From Oxalobacteraceae bacterium (lineage in GTDB: Bacteria; Pseudomonadota; Gammaproteobacteria; Burkholderiales; Burkholderiaceae_D): a stretch of 64,000 nt of DNA. Each line of letters opens with the position of its first letter. Position 1 is the stretch's first letter. This document shows positions 44,811 through 54,971 of this stretch, piece after piece. The notes under the pieces were generated by a model, which was given only the letters and a program-made list of their open reading frames with translations, searched no databases and was not told where the DNA came from. Location: positions 1 through 64,000 of the forward strand of contig JAGKXB010000002.1 in NCBI GenBank assembly GCA_021151485.1, read 5' to 3'. The position numbers and the translations under genes were made by a program.

Positions 44811-45794
44811 ATGCAGAAATTACTCAATGAATTTCTCACTCGCCGAGGTAATCGACCAAAAATATTGCTGGTGGATGACCAAATTATCAATATTCAAGTA
44901 CTTCATGAGTTATTCCAAAAACATTGCGATGTTTTTGTGGCGATGAATGGTGAGCAGGCGATTTCTGAGTGTCATACCAATGTGCCCGACTTGGTTTTGC
45001 TTGATGTGGAAATGCCAGGAATGAGTGGTATCGAGGTGTGTCAACAACTCAAATCATCGAGTTGTACTAAGGATATTCCTGTCATTTTCTTGACAGCGTA
45101 TAACAGCGACCAGGAGCAGCTTCAGGCGTTTGAGGCTGGTGCAATGGATATCATTGGAAAACCTTTCAATTCGGTGATTGTTCTTGCCCGTGTGTGTGCG
45201 CATCTTATGTTGAAGTTGCAGGCCGACTTATTCAAATCTATTGCATTTGTCGATGCCCTCACTGGTATTGCTAACCGTAGGCATTTTGACGAAGAGTCGG
45301 TCAGGTTATGGAAACAGGCAATTAGACACAAACAGCCAATTTCTTTGCTGATGATTGATGTGGATTATTTCAAGTTATATAACGATAGTAATGGGCATGC
45401 AAAAGGAGATTTATGCTTATTGACGATTGCCCAGTCTCTGAAAGACGAGCTGAGACGCCCTTTGGATTTAATGGCGCGTTATGGTGGGGAAGAGTTTGTA
45501 TGTGTATTGCCTGATACCGATTTTGAAGGGGCACAACATATTGCAGAGAATATGTTGCGGAACATACGTGCCTTGGCTATTCCGCATCCGACTAGTGGAT
45601 TGGAAGAAAAACTGGTTAGTGTCAGTATTGGTGCGGTTTCTCTCATTCCCTCTCCATGCAGGAATTTAATGTTTTGTATAGAAGAAGCAGATAAACAACT
45701 TTATCAAGCAAAAATTTCTGGTAGAGGGCGTTTTTGCGCATTGAATTTACAAAACTCTCATTACAGCTGCGACACGTGCAGCATGAATAGCTGA
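44811..45794 (+). CDS. response regulator with diguanylate cyclase domain (REC-GGDEF)
   Basis: This 327-residue soluble protein has a receiver domain (1-130) with Asp65 (LLDVEMPG). A GGDEF domain follows, with the intact active site GGEEF (225-229), and an RxxD inhibitory site (RPLD, 216-219) exactly five residues before it. It should make c-di-GMP when phosphorylated and be inhibited by its product. It lies just after the hybrid kinase, so the Hpt domain of that kinase is the probable donor. The last 48 bp overlap, tail to tail, the 3' end of cca. Confidence 0.92.
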   Translation: MQKLLNEFLTRRGNRPKILLVDDQIINIQVLHELFQKHCDVFVAMNGEQAISECHTNVPDLVLLDVEMPGMSGIEVCQQLKSSSCTKDIPVIFLTAYNSDQEQLQAFEAGAMDIIGKPFNSVIVLARVCAHLMLKLQADLFKSIAFVDALTGIANRRHFDEESVRLWKQAIRHKQPISLLMIDVDYFKLYNDSNGHAKGDLCLLTIAQSLKDELRRPLDLMARYGGEEFVCVLPDTDFEGAQHIAENMLRNIRALAIPHPTSGLEEKLVSVSIGAVSLIPSPCRNLMFCIEEADKQLYQAKISGRGRFCALNLQNSHYSCDTCSMNS

Positions 45795-46865
45795 AGGAAT
45801 TTCCTGCGGTTGATCCTGATAATCCTGCGCAATTTCATTGGCCCGAATATTTTGCGCAGCGTGGTAAGCAGTATGTAAATGTCTGGTTTGTGCAAGACTC
45901 AGTGCAGACAGTGAATTCAGTACAGCATAGTGATTGTTTTTGTCGTGATCGATCACGCATTCACTACCCAGCAACATCTCCACAAATCGTTGCGGTTTGC
46001 GAAAGGCATCGCAGCGTGTTAGCAAGCGCACCAGCTCGTCAGCGGATAAGGTGAGCGCATGGTGAATATTGTCTTGCTCCCGTGCCAGCATGAAGGCTAA
46101 ATCGCGGCAGTCGTTGGGGATTTTTAGGCGTAGAGATAGCGCGGTGATGGTTTCTTTATCTAGTTGATGTAGCAGGACGGCGCAACGTGTGGCTAAGGAA
46201 AGCCCTCTTTGCGCTGCGTAATCTACATGCTGTGATGGTGTTAAGCCTGGTAAAACATGCGGCAATGCGCCGCATTCTTGCAAGATGGAAAACATGCGCG
46301 AGGGTTGTTTTTCCATTAAGCCTGAGGCGATTTCTTGCCATACTCGCTCTGGCACGAGTGCATTGACTTCGCCAGCGAGCACCATTTGTTGCATTAAGAG
46401 CATTGTTTCGGATGCGACAGTGAAATCCGTAAAACGCGCAGCAAAACGTGCTAGCCGCAAAATGCGTACGGGGTCTTCCGTAAAAGCGGGCGATACATGG
46501 CGAAAAACGCGTGCCTTGATATCCGCTGCACCACCAAATGGATCAATCAAGCTGCCATTTTCCGCCATGGCAATCGCATTAATAGTCAAATCACGTCGCA
46601 TTAAATCTTGTTCCAGCGTCACATTGTCTGCTGTGTGAAAGGTAAAGCCGCGATAGCCGGGCGCGACTTTTCTTTCAGTCCGAGCCAGCGCGTATTGAGC
46701 GTGGGTGACGGGGTGTAGAAAGACGGGAAAATCTTTTCCCACCGCCGTATAACCCAGCGCCAACATCGCTTCTGGCGTGCTGCCTACTACGACATAGTCA
46801 TGATCTTTGATGGGCAAGCCGAGCAACCCATCGCGTACTGCACCGCCGACCGTGTAGATTTTCAT
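45747..46865 (-). CDS. cca: CCA-adding enzyme (tRNA nucleotidyltransferase)
   Basis: This 372-residue enzyme repairs or adds the CCA end of tRNAs. It has the nucleotidyltransferase motif GGAVRDGLLG (8-17), the metal-binding DHD (about 21-23), RRDLTINAIA, the NTP-binding EDPVRILRLARFAARF, and ERVWQEI. It ends shortly after the helical body, without the C-terminal HD phosphohydrolase domain of E. coli Cca (412 residues). It follows slt by 17 bp on the same strand and overlaps the diguanylate cyclase gene at the 3' end. Confidence 0.94.
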   Translation of the reverse strand: MKIYTVGGAVRDGLLGLPIKDHDYVVVGSTPEAMLALGYTAVGKDFPVFLHPVTHAQYALARTERKVAPGYRGFTFHTADNVTLEQDLMRRDLTINAIAMAENGSLIDPFGGAADIKARVFRHVSPAFTEDPVRILRLARFAARFTDFTVASETMLLMQQMVLAGEVNALVPERVWQEIASGLMEKQPSRMFSILQECGALPHVLPGLTPSQHVDYAAQRGLSLATRCAVLLHQLDKETITALSLRLKIPNDCRDLAFMLAREQDNIHHALTLSADELVRLLTRCDAFRKPQRFVEMLLGSECVIDHDKNNHYAVLNSLSALSLAQTRHLHTAYHAAQNIRANEIAQDYQDQPQEIPSAIHAARVAAVMRVL

Positions 46866-46882
46866 GGTTGATGTCCGTTGAT

Positions 46883-48880
46883 TTAAGGCATAAACGCCAA
46901 TTCTTTCGGCGAAACCGTCCCCAAACGCGCTTTCAATGATTGCGGCTTGTTCTCAAAAATGGCGGCGTAGTAATTGGCATTCGATAAAACATTTTTTACG
47001 TAATTTCGGGTTTCGGTAAAAGGAATGGATTCAGCAAAAATGGCTCCTTCCACTGTTTGGTTCAACGTAGCTTGCCAGGAGCGTGGGCGTCTGGGGCCGG
47101 CGTTGTAGCCAGCGGCTGCCATGGCTTGGGAGCCGTCCAGATTGGCGAGCATCATGTTGAGATACGTGCTGCCTAGTAAGATGTTGGTGGCAATGTCATT
47201 CACCTGATTGATGGAGAAATTACGCAAGCCGATTTTTTGCGCCACATGCTGTGCCGTGGTTGGCATGAGTTGCATCAGGCCGGAAGCACCGACGGAGGAG
47301 CGGGCATTCAAAATAAAGCGTGATTCCTGGCGGATCAATCCATACACGAATGCCATTTCCAACCCCGTGCTTTGGGTAGTTTTGTACAGGACGTCGCGGT
47401 AAGGCGTGGGGAAGCGCTGGCTGAAATCGATTTCTGTTTTGGTGCGATCAGAAGTGCTGACCATGCGATCCAAAACGTCATTTTGACGTGCGAATTCGGC
47501 AGCGGCCAAGAGCTCACGCTCGCTCATTTTGCGTACTTCCCAATTCCATTCTCGTATGCCTTCTTGACGCAGATTGAGAGCGAAAAATTTCAGCGCGCGC
47601 AGTAAACCTGGGTTGTTGGCTATGACTTGTATTTCTTGGGTAGTCGGAGCTGGTGCACTAACAGGAACGGTGGTTTTTTGGCCCAATTCTTCCAAGGCCA
47701 ATTGGCCGTAAAAATTGTTTTGATCCGCAATCGATAAAAACAGCTTGCGTGCTTCTTCCGATTTACCGGATTGTTTTAATGCTCGACCTTTCCAATAAAC
47801 CCAGGTCACGTCATTGCGTAAAGATAATGGCATCGCGTCAATACCGGCTTGCACCAGCTTCCAATCGCCCGCCCGCAAAGCGATACGCACTTGCCATTGA
47901 GAAGCGTCTAATGAAAGCGGTGCATTGTTGATGCGGCGCCAATAATCTAACGCTTCTGGCATGAGTTTGAATGATGCTTGCAAGGCAATTTGCGTCCATG
48001 CTAAACCTAATTCTTGCGTGGTGAGTTTTTTCTCTTGTTCAACTTCCATCAACGCATTGACTGAGCGAGCAGGGTTGGTTTTTGCTGCACGGCCCAGTGC
48101 AATGATGTAAATCTGACGCGCGGCGTAATTGCTTCCTAGTTCCTGCGTCAAAATTTTTTCTGGATCGGTCATTGCTTGCATGACTTTGCTGACCAGGTTG
48201 TTATCGCTTGCGGTGTTGTTTTCCCCAGCCAATATTTGCGCCATGCGCTGAGCAGGATCGGCGGCGTTGGCTTCTGCCGCCAGCCGGATTTGGGCCCAAA
48301 CGTCTTTCCTCGAGAATTCTCCATTGTCTAATAGCGTCATGATCAGCGCATTGCATGCCACACCATAATCCTTGGGAGAGGTCAACAATAGGCGCGCTTC
48401 ATCAACCACCGATTGGCGCTTCAAGGCGCGCGACATCAAGGAATAACATTTGAGTTGGTAATCATCTTTTAAGACAAATTGCGGATATTGCTCGTCAAAC
48501 GTATTCCAATCACGTTGGCGTCCCAATTCAAGCAGCCAGTCATTACGTAAACGATCGGCAATTGCCATGCCATCGTAGCGCGTCAAAAAATCGCGTATTT
48601 CGTTGCTGCTGGCAGTTTGAATGCGTGGTTTGAGACGGTAATAATCTACATAAGCCGGCATGGGATAATCGGATAAACGTACTGCTAAATCCGCTGCTTT
48701 GCCAGCCTCATTGCGACGTGAGGCTTCTCGTAGTGCTAAAAAATTATTGTCTTGAGACGTAGAGTAAATAGGATAAGTGGAGTGCAGCGTGCTTTTTTGT
48801 GCATAAGCAATGGGCGAGGCTGACAAGATCATGAGCGCTGATGCCAAGACAGGGCCAATTATCCATGTTGGGTGGAACAT
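46883..48880 (-). CDS. slt: soluble lytic murein transglycosylase
   Basis: This 665-residue periplasmic protein has a signal peptide (ending PIAYAQ, near 28) and a long superhelical U-shaped domain of alpha-helical repeats. The C-terminal lysozyme-like catalytic domain contains the catalytic Glu in LIRQESRF, then SSVGASGLMQLMPTTA and YNAGPRRPRSW. It cleaves the MurNAc-GlcNAc bond, forming 1,6-anhydro ends. It is upstream of cca and divergent from the folate gene. Confidence 0.93.
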   Translation of the reverse strand: MFHPTWIIGPVLASALMILSASPIAYAQKSTLHSTYPIYSTSQDNNFLALREASRRNEAGKAADLAVRLSDYPMPAYVDYYRLKPRIQTASSNEIRDFLTRYDGMAIADRLRNDWLLELGRQRDWNTFDEQYPQFVLKDDYQLKCYSLMSRALKRQSVVDEARLLLTSPKDYGVACNALIMTLLDNGEFSRKDVWAQIRLAAEANAADPAQRMAQILAGENNTASDNNLVSKVMQAMTDPEKILTQELGSNYAARQIYIIALGRAAKTNPARSVNALMEVEQEKKLTTQELGLAWTQIALQASFKLMPEALDYWRRINNAPLSLDASQWQVRIALRAGDWKLVQAGIDAMPLSLRNDVTWVYWKGRALKQSGKSEEARKLFLSIADQNNFYGQLALEELGQKTTVPVSAPAPTTQEIQVIANNPGLLRALKFFALNLRQEGIREWNWEVRKMSERELLAAAEFARQNDVLDRMVSTSDRTKTEIDFSQRFPTPYRDVLYKTTQSTGLEMAFVYGLIRQESRFILNARSSVGASGLMQLMPTTAQHVAQKIGLRNFSINQVNDIATNILLGSTYLNMMLANLDGSQAMAAAGYNAGPRRPRSWQATLNQTVEGAIFAESIPFTETRNYVKNVLSNANYYAAIFENKPQSLKARLGTVSPKELAFMP

Positions 48881-49054
48881 TGTTGAGTGACTTTCACTGT
48901 GATTTGGAGACGGATACGGAAGAATGTAGAAGGCGATGATGCAATACTAACAACCGGTGCTAAGGATAGCATGTGCTTCTATCAAATTGCCCGACGTAAT
49001 GCTCTTGGTTGTGAAATTTTTTGGGCTTTTTGTATCAATAAAACATTAATAAAC

Positions 49055-49597
49055 ATGAATAAAATTGCGCTAAGACAGACTTTAAAATCCGAGCGGTGCA
49101 CCTTATCTACGACGCAGCGCATGGCATGGGATGCCGCGATTTGTGCGCATGTGCTGGCCTGGTGGGAGGCGCATCCTGTGAGAACTTTGGGGATTTATTG
49201 GCCCATGTCGGGCGAGCCGGATTTGTGTCCGGCGTATGAAGCTTTGGCTGCGCGTGGGGTGCAATTTGCTTTGCCGGTTGTGGTAGATAAAAACGTAGCG
49301 CTGCAATTTGCCGCTTGGACGATTGGGGATGCTTTAAAGAAAGATGCGTTCGGGGTTGACGTTCCTGCCGTGATCAAGCTATCTGCCTTGCCAGAAGCTT
49401 TGCTGATTCCTTGCCTGGGCTTTAGCGCACAGCGTTTTCGCTTAGGATACGGCGGCGGTTTTTATGACCGCACGCTCGCATCGTCGCCTCGTCCCTTGGC
49501 GATTGGTATTGCGTATGCTTGCGCGCAAGTCGTGTTTGATACCGGCTCGTACGATATTGCAATGGATCGCATCATTACCGAATGCGGTTTTGTTTAA
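49055..49597 (+). CDS. ygfA: 5-formyltetrahydrofolate cyclo-ligase
   Basis: This 180-residue enzyme converts 5-formyl-THF to 5,10-methenyl-THF with ATP. The signature LGYGGGFYDRTL lies near the C-terminus and LLIPCLGFS just before it. The N-terminus LRQTLKSER is the expected Arg/Lys helix that binds ATP. I use the ATG at 49055; the longer ORF from 48887 is unconserved. In many proteobacteria it lies by ssrS (6S RNA), but no 6S-like fold was recognised here. Confidence 0.93.
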   Translation: MNKIALRQTLKSERCTLSTTQRMAWDAAICAHVLAWWEAHPVRTLGIYWPMSGEPDLCPAYEALAARGVQFALPVVVDKNVALQFAAWTIGDALKKDAFGVDVPAVIKLSALPEALLIPCLGFSAQRFRLGYGGGFYDRTLASSPRPLAIGIAYACAQVVFDTGSYDIAMDRIITECGFV

Positions 49598-49625
49598 CGT
49601 TAGTAGTGTAAAAAAGGAAAACACC

Positions 49626-50333
49626 ATGATGGAGTTACGTAGAAGTAAAGAGCGCGGTCATGCCAATTTGGGTTGGTTGGACTCGTATCACAGTTTTTCT
49701 TTTGCCCATTATCACGATCCTAAGCACATGGGATTTGGCCCCTTGCGTGTGATTAATGATGACAAGATTCAAGCCGGTGCTGGATTTGGCACGCATGGTC
49801 ATAAAGACATGGAAATCATCACCTATGTGTTGGAAGGCGAGCTGGAACACAAAGACAGCATGGGCAACGGCAGCGTATTGCGCCCTGGCGATGTACAACG
49901 CATGAGTGCCGGAACGGGGGTGATGCATTCGGAATTCAATCACTCGCAACAAGTCACTACCCATTTGCTGCAAATATGGATTATTCCCGATCAAGCTGGC
50001 GTTACTCCTGGCTACCAGGAAAAACACTTCACCAATGCGGAAAAAGAAGGGCGCTTATGTCTGCTGGCATCAAAAACTGGTCAGGATGGTTCCATCTCAA
50101 TCCACCAGAACGCCAAACTTTATGCAGGTCTTTTTCATGCAGAACAACAAGCCGAGTTAAACATTGCCCCTGGTCGTTTGGCCTATGTGCACGTAGTAAA
50201 AGGAACGATTTCGCTGAACGATCAAGTGCTTTCTGGTGGCGATGCGTTAAAACTTAGCGATGAGCAAGTGTTGCGCATACAGCACGGTGATCACGCTGAG
50301 GTGTTGGTGTTTGATTTGCCTGGGTTTGAGTAG
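49626..50333 (+). CDS. pirin family bicupin (YhaK-like)
   Basis: This 235-residue bicupin has metal-site motif GTHGHKDMEI (His57, His59) and RMSAGTGVMHSE, both pirin hallmarks. The length equals E. coli YhaK and YhhW. Pirins include quercetinase-like and redox-sensing members, so the substrate is not predicted. An AAAGGAAA ribosome binding site supports the ATG at 49626. A longer in-frame extension to 49464 overlaps the folate gene and is rejected. Confidence 0.9.
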   Translation: MMELRRSKERGHANLGWLDSYHSFSFAHYHDPKHMGFGPLRVINDDKIQAGAGFGTHGHKDMEIITYVLEGELEHKDSMGNGSVLRPGDVQRMSAGTGVMHSEFNHSQQVTTHLLQIWIIPDQAGVTPGYQEKHFTNAEKEGRLCLLASKTGQDGSISIHQNAKLYAGLFHAEQQAELNIAPGRLAYVHVVKGTISLNDQVLSGGDALKLSDEQVLRIQHGDHAEVLVFDLPGFE

Positions 50334-50378
50334 GCGTGAAGTTGAATATTTGATACAGGTTGTTTTCCTACCAATTAG

Positions 50379-50454
50379 GGTGCAATGAGCGTCGCGCATT
50401 GCACCGTCATCGCAGGCCACCACACGGGGCAATGCGCTTCGCTTATTAACGCCC
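50379..50454. repeat. REPIN-like pair of inverted palindromes
   Basis: Two related hairpins lie in opposite orientation. GGTGCAATG (50379-50387) pairs with CATTGCACC (50397-50405), and GGGGC (50426-50430) pairs with GCCC (50451-50454) around AATGCGCTTCGCTTATT. Reversed, the second reads GGGCGTTAATAAGCGAAGCG, like the first. The arrangement resembles REP doublets moved by RAYT transposases. It lies in the 240-bp gap between the pirin gene and the efflux operon. Confidence 0.55.
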
Positions 50455-50573
50455 TGCAAGATTTGTAACCCCATGTAAACAAGCTATAGCCATCCAGAAA
50501 AGCTAAGGTAAGCTGTTGCGCTGAGTGCATTTCATCACCAATCAAAATCATCAAAAATTAATAATCAACAATC

Positions 50574-51851
50574 ATGAAAACAACGAATCCACACGCTGAT
50601 CAGCCACCAGTCGCTCGTCGTAAAACGCATATGGGTAGTTTGATTGCGATTGCTTTGTTGGCCGGATCGGGTTGGCTGGCTTGGCATTTGACGCATCCAG
50701 ATACGCCCGCAGGCGTTACACAAAATGCTGGCGGGGGACGTCGTGGCGCGCCGGCGACTACGGTGGGGGTGGCGAGTGTTGAGCGCGTGGATATCCCGGT
50801 GGTGCTGGATGCGTTGGGCACTGTGACGCCTGCGGCGACGACGACTGTACGGCCACAGGTTTCTGGTGTGTTGCAAAAGGTATTATTTACCGAAGGCCAG
50901 ATGGTGAAAGCCGGGCAATTGCTAGCAATCATCGATCCACGTCAGTTTGAAATGGCCTTGATGCAGGCGACGGGGCAGCGTCAGCGAGATGAGGCGCAGT
51001 TGGACAATGCGAATTTGACCTTGCAACGCTATCGTACTTTGTTGGCGCAAGATTCCATCGCCAAGCAAGAGGTGGATACGCAAGCTGCGTTAGTTAAACA
51101 GTTGCAAGGCACTGTCATGACGGATCGTGCGGCGGAAGGTACTGCGCGTCTTAATTTGAGCTATAGCAAAATCGTGGCGCCGATTAGTGGGCGGGTTGGT
51201 TTGCGGACGGTGGATGTGGGTAATCTCGTGAGTACTGGCGATACCAATGGAATTGCTGTGATTACGCAAGTTGCACCGATTGATGTTGAATTTGCCGTGC
51301 CACAGGATCGAGTACCGGAATTGCGGGCTAGCATCAGCGGCGATGAAAAAACCAAACTGGTCGCGACAGCACTTGATCGTAGTCGTACTACTGTGCTGGA
51401 TACGGGTACTTTCTTGGCGTTAGACAATCAAGTCGATACGCAGACTGGTACGGTACGTGCCAAAGCGCGTTTTGCTAATGCGAAGTTGCCGCTTTTTCCT
51501 AGTCAATTTGTTAATCTTCGTTTGGCGATGCGCACGATCAAAGATGCGCTAGTGATACCAGTTTCAGCCTTAAGACATGGCAGCAATGGCGATTTTGTGT
51601 ATGTCTTAAATCGCGCGGATAAAACGGTTGCATTGCGTTTGGTTAAACGGGGTCAGGCAACGACGGATAAGGTGGAAATTGCCAGTGGTTTGGCATTGGG
51701 TGAGCAAGTGATTACGGAGGGTGCGGATCGCTTGAAAGATGGCGCGCGCGTGGTGTTGCCTGGTGATAAATCGGCAGGCGCAAATGGAGCCAGTTCAGGT
51801 CGCCGTGGGCGCGGTGCGCATGGTGCTGCTTCTGCTACCACTAAGTCCTAA
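50574..51851 (+). CDS. mdtA: RND efflux periplasmic adaptor, MdtA type
   Basis: This 425-residue membrane-fusion protein has an N-terminal membrane anchor (LIAIALLAGSGWLAWHL), lipoyl and alpha-hairpin domains, a beta-barrel (ISGRVGLRTVDVGNLVS) and a membrane-proximal domain. The C-terminal tail is Gly/Arg/Ser-rich. It joins the two inner-membrane pumps encoded downstream to the outer-membrane factor. The mdtA symbol reflects the two-pump arrangement that defines MdtABC/MuxABC systems. Confidence 0.9.
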   Translation: MKTTNPHADQPPVARRKTHMGSLIAIALLAGSGWLAWHLTHPDTPAGVTQNAGGGRRGAPATTVGVASVERVDIPVVLDALGTVTPAATTTVRPQVSGVLQKVLFTEGQMVKAGQLLAIIDPRQFEMALMQATGQRQRDEAQLDNANLTLQRYRTLLAQDSIAKQEVDTQAALVKQLQGTVMTDRAAEGTARLNLSYSKIVAPISGRVGLRTVDVGNLVSTGDTNGIAVITQVAPIDVEFAVPQDRVPELRASISGDEKTKLVATALDRSRTTVLDTGTFLALDNQVDTQTGTVRAKARFANAKLPLFPSQFVNLRLAMRTIKDALVIPVSALRHGSNGDFVYVLNRADKTVALRLVKRGQATTDKVEIASGLALGEQVITEGADRLKDGARVVLPGDKSAGANGASSGRRGRGAHGAASATTKS

Positions 51852-51869
51852 GCCGAACAGCGTGTCGTC

Positions 51870-54800
51870 ATGAATCCATCCCGTCTATTTATCATGCGGC
51901 CGGTCGCCACTGCACTTTTGATGTTGGCGATTGTGCTGGCTGGTTTGATCGGTTTTAAATTCCTTCCCTTATCGGCATTGCCACAGGTTGATTTCCCCAC
52001 TATTCAGGTGCAAACCCTGTACCCAGGGGCTAGTCCTGAAGTCATGAGTCAAACCGTGACGGCGCCTTTGGAACGTCAGTTTGGTCAAATTGCTGGATTG
52101 CAGCGTATGAGTTCCACCAGCGCGGCGGGTGTTTCCATCGTGACTTTGCAATTTGGTCTTGGGCAAACACTGGATGTGGCTGAGCAAGGTGTGCAGGCGG
52201 CGATTAATGCGAGTGGTTCGCTATTGCCGGCGGATTTGCCCGCGCCGCCGGTTTACGCCAAGGTCAATCCAGCTGATGCGCCAGTGCTGACGCTGGCGAT
52301 TACGTCCGACACCTTGCCTTTGAGCGAAGTGCAAAACATGGTGAATACGCGATTGGCCTTAAAAATTAGCCAAGTCACGGGCGTCGGCCTGGTTACCTTA
52401 TCTGGCGGCCAGCGTCCGGCGGTACGGATTCAGGCGGATACGCAATTGCTGGCTTCGTATGGTTTGGGGCTGGATACCATCCGCACGGCGATTAGCGCTG
52501 CCAATGCCAATAGCGCCAAAGGCAGTTTTGACGGCCCGACTCGTTCTTATACGATTAATGCCAATGATCAATTGCTGGCTGCAAGCGATTACAAAAACCT
52601 GATCGTTGCTTATCGCAATGGTGCACCAGTGCGTTTGTCCGAAGTGGCGCAAGTGGTGGATAGCGCTGAAAACGTCAGGCTAGGCGCATGGTCGGGCATG
52701 AAACCCGCCATCATCCTGAACGTGCAGCGCCAGCCGGGTGCCAATGTGATTGCAACCGTCGATGCGATCAAGGCGCGTATGCCGGAATTGCAATCTGGCT
52801 TGCCAGCATCGATTCGGGTCGATGTGTTAAGCGATCGCACCAATGGCATTCGCGCTTCGGTCGAACATGTGGAGTTGGAATTAGTGCTGGCGGTGTTGCT
52901 AGTGGTGCTGGTGATTTTTGCTTTTTTGCACAGCTTGCGTGCCACCGTGATTGCCAGTTTGGCGGTGCCGATTTCATTGATTGGTACCTTTGGCGCCATG
53001 TATTTATTGGGTTATAGCTTGAATAACCTGAGCTTGATGGCCCTGACGATTGCCACCGGTTTTGTGGTGGATGATGCGATTGTGATGATAGAAATCATCG
53101 CGCGTTACATTGAAGAGGGCGAAAAACCCATGGCAGCTGCGTTGAAGGGCGCTAGCCAGATTGGTTTCACCATTATTTCTCTGACAGTTTCGTTGATTGC
53201 GGTGCTGATTCCCTTGCTGTTTATGGGTGATGTGGTGGGGCGCTTGTTTCGCGAATTTGCCGTCACGCTGGCGATGACGATTTTGATTTCTGCCGTGGTC
53301 TCGCTCACGCTGGTGCCCATGATGTCAGCGCGTTGGTTGAAGCATGAGGAAGTCGCTCAGGGCAACAAATTTGGTCGTTACGTGCAAAATTTTTTCGATT
53401 GGATTGTGCGTTACTACGATCGTTCGTTAGGTTGGGTGCTGGAACATCAGACGGCAACTTTGTTTGTTGCTTTCTTGACCCTGGTATTGACGGTGGTGCT
53501 GTATTTGGTGATTCCTAAGGGATTATTTCCCACCCAAGATACGGGTCAATTGCAAGCGCGGATAGAAACTGCGCAGTCGGTTTCGTATACAAGAATGGCC
53601 GATTTGCAGCAGCAAGTTGCCAAGGCGATTTTGCAAGATCCCGATGTGGCGTCTTTGAGTTCTTTAGTCGGCGTGGATGCCGCCAACAATACGATGTTGC
53701 ATACCGGCAGCATGTTGATCAATTTGAAAAAGAAACGCACTGGCGATCAGCAGCAAACCATGGATCGTTTGCGTCAGCGTGTGGATCAAATTGCTGGCGT
53801 GACGCTGTATCTGCAACCCACGCAGGATTTGACGATCGATGCGGAAACTGGCCCGACGCAATACCGGATTTCACTCGAAGGCGCCGACACTGCCACAGTG
53901 GTGCAGTGGGCGGGCAAATTGTCGCAGCGCATGCAGGAATTGAAGCAGCTACGCAATGTGGTGTCCGATGCGGGGGCGACGGGTAGCGCGGCGTTTATTA
54001 ATATCGATCGTGATACGGCGTCGCGCTTGTCGATCACCGCAGCGGCGATTGACGATGCCTTGTATAGCGCTTTCGGTCAGCGCATCGTGTCCACCATTTT
54101 CACGGAAACCAACCAATATCGTGTGATTTTGGAAGCGCAGCAAAATCTGTTGAATACGCCTGAATCGCTGGGCAACTTGCAGATACGCACTGGTTCTGGC
54201 AAAGCAGTTCCCTTGTCATCGATTGCCACGATTACGGAAAAACCCACGCCGCTGCAAATTACTCACGTGGCGCAATATCCCGCGACGACGCTGGGTTTTG
54301 ATACCGCACCTGGCGTCTCGCTAGGTAGCGCAGTGGATGCGATACGCGATGCGGCGCAAAAAATGAATATGCCATCGAGCGTGTCGCTGAGCTTTCTTGG
54401 TGCGGCGGGCGCGTATCAGGCTTCGTTGCACAATCAATTGTGGTTGATCCTGGCGGCGCTGGTTTGCGTTTACATTGTGCTTGGCGTGTTGTATGAAAGT
54501 TATATCCATCCGCTGACGATTCTTTCGACCCTGCCATCTGCTGGCGTGGGTGCGTTGCTTGCGTTGATGTTATGCGGTCATGATTTGGGCGTGATTGGCA
54601 TCATCGGGATTATTTTGCTGATTGGTATCGTCAAGAAAAACGCCATTATGATGATTGATTTTGCGATTGATGCTGAACGGAAAGAAGGAAAAACACCATT
54701 TGATGCAATTCGTCAGGCAGCTTTGCTGCGTTTTAGACCCATCATGATGACGACATTAGCGGCGTTGTTTGCTGCCTTGCCGCTGATGTTTGGTTGGGGT

Positions 54801-54971
54801 GAGGGTGCAGAGTTAAGGCGTCCGCTGGGGTTGTCGATTTTTGGCGGATTGATATTGAGTCAGATGCTGACTTTGTTCACCACGCCGGTGATTTACCTCG
54901 GTTTTGACCGTTTGGCGCGTCGTTGGTCAAACCAATCGAATCCAAATGGAGCGGCAAGTGAATCTGTCTGA
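51870..54971 (+). CDS. mdtB: RND efflux transporter, MdtB type
   Basis: This 1033-residue proton-driven HAE1-type pump has an N-terminal helix, the [20 protein letters not shown] start ([15 protein letters not shown]), two periplasmic porter loops, and [14 protein letters not shown]. The C-terminal half contains [14 protein letters not shown]. It forms a heterotrimer with MdtC in known systems. It overlaps the start of mdtC by 14 bp. Substrates cannot be predicted from sequence. Confidence 0.93.
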   Translation: MNPSRLFIMRPVATALLMLAIVLAGLIGFKFLPLSALPQVDFPTIQVQTLYPGASPEVMSQTVTAPLERQFGQIAGLQRMSSTSAAGVSIVTLQFGLGQTLDVAEQGVQAAINASGSLLPADLPAPPVYAKVNPADAPVLTLAITSDTLPLSEVQNMVNTRLALKISQVTGVGLVTLSGGQRPAVRIQADTQLLASYGLGLDTIRTAISAANANSAKGSFDGPTRSYTINANDQLLAASDYKNLIVAYRNGAPVRLSEVAQVVDSAENVRLGAWSGMKPAIILNVQRQPGANVIATVDAIKARMPELQSGLPASIRVDVLSDRTNGIRASVEHVELELVLAVLLVVLVIFAFLHSLRATVIASLAVPISLIGTFGAMYLLGYSLNNLSLMALTIATGFVVDDAIVMIEIIARYIEEGEKPMAAALKGASQIGFTIISLTVSLIAVLIPLLFMGDVVGRLFREFAVTLAMTILISAVVSLTLVPMMSARWLKHEEVAQGNKFGRYVQNFFDWIVRYYDRSLGWVLEHQTATLFVAFLTLVLTVVLYLVIPKGLFPTQDTGQLQARIETAQSVSYTRMADLQQQVAKAILQDPDVASLSSLVGVDAANNTMLHTGSMLINLKKKRTGDQQQTMDRLRQRVDQIAGVTLYLQPTQDLTIDAETGPTQYRISLEGADTATVVQWAGKLSQRMQELKQLRNVVSDAGATGSAAFINIDRDTASRLSITAAAIDDALYSAFGQRIVSTIFTETNQYRVILEAQQNLLNTPESLGNLQIRTGSGKAVPLSSIATITEKPTPLQITHVAQYPATTLGFDTAPGVSLGSAVDAIRDAAQKMNMPSSVSLSFLGAAGAYQASLHNQLWLILAALVCVYIVLGVLYESYIHPLTILSTLPSAGVGALLALMLCGHDLGVIGIIGIILLIGIVKKNAIMMIDFAIDAERKEGKTPFDAIRQAALLRFRPIMMTTLAALFAALPLMFGWGEGAELRRPLGLSIFGGLILSQMLTLFTTPVIYLGFDRLARRWSNQSNPNGAASESV

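Noticed and set aside
48881..49054. Possible 6S RNA (ssrS) beside the folate cyclo-ligase gene
   Set aside because: In many proteobacteria ssrS lies there, but the spacer here is only 174 bp between divergent genes and shows no long bulged hairpin.
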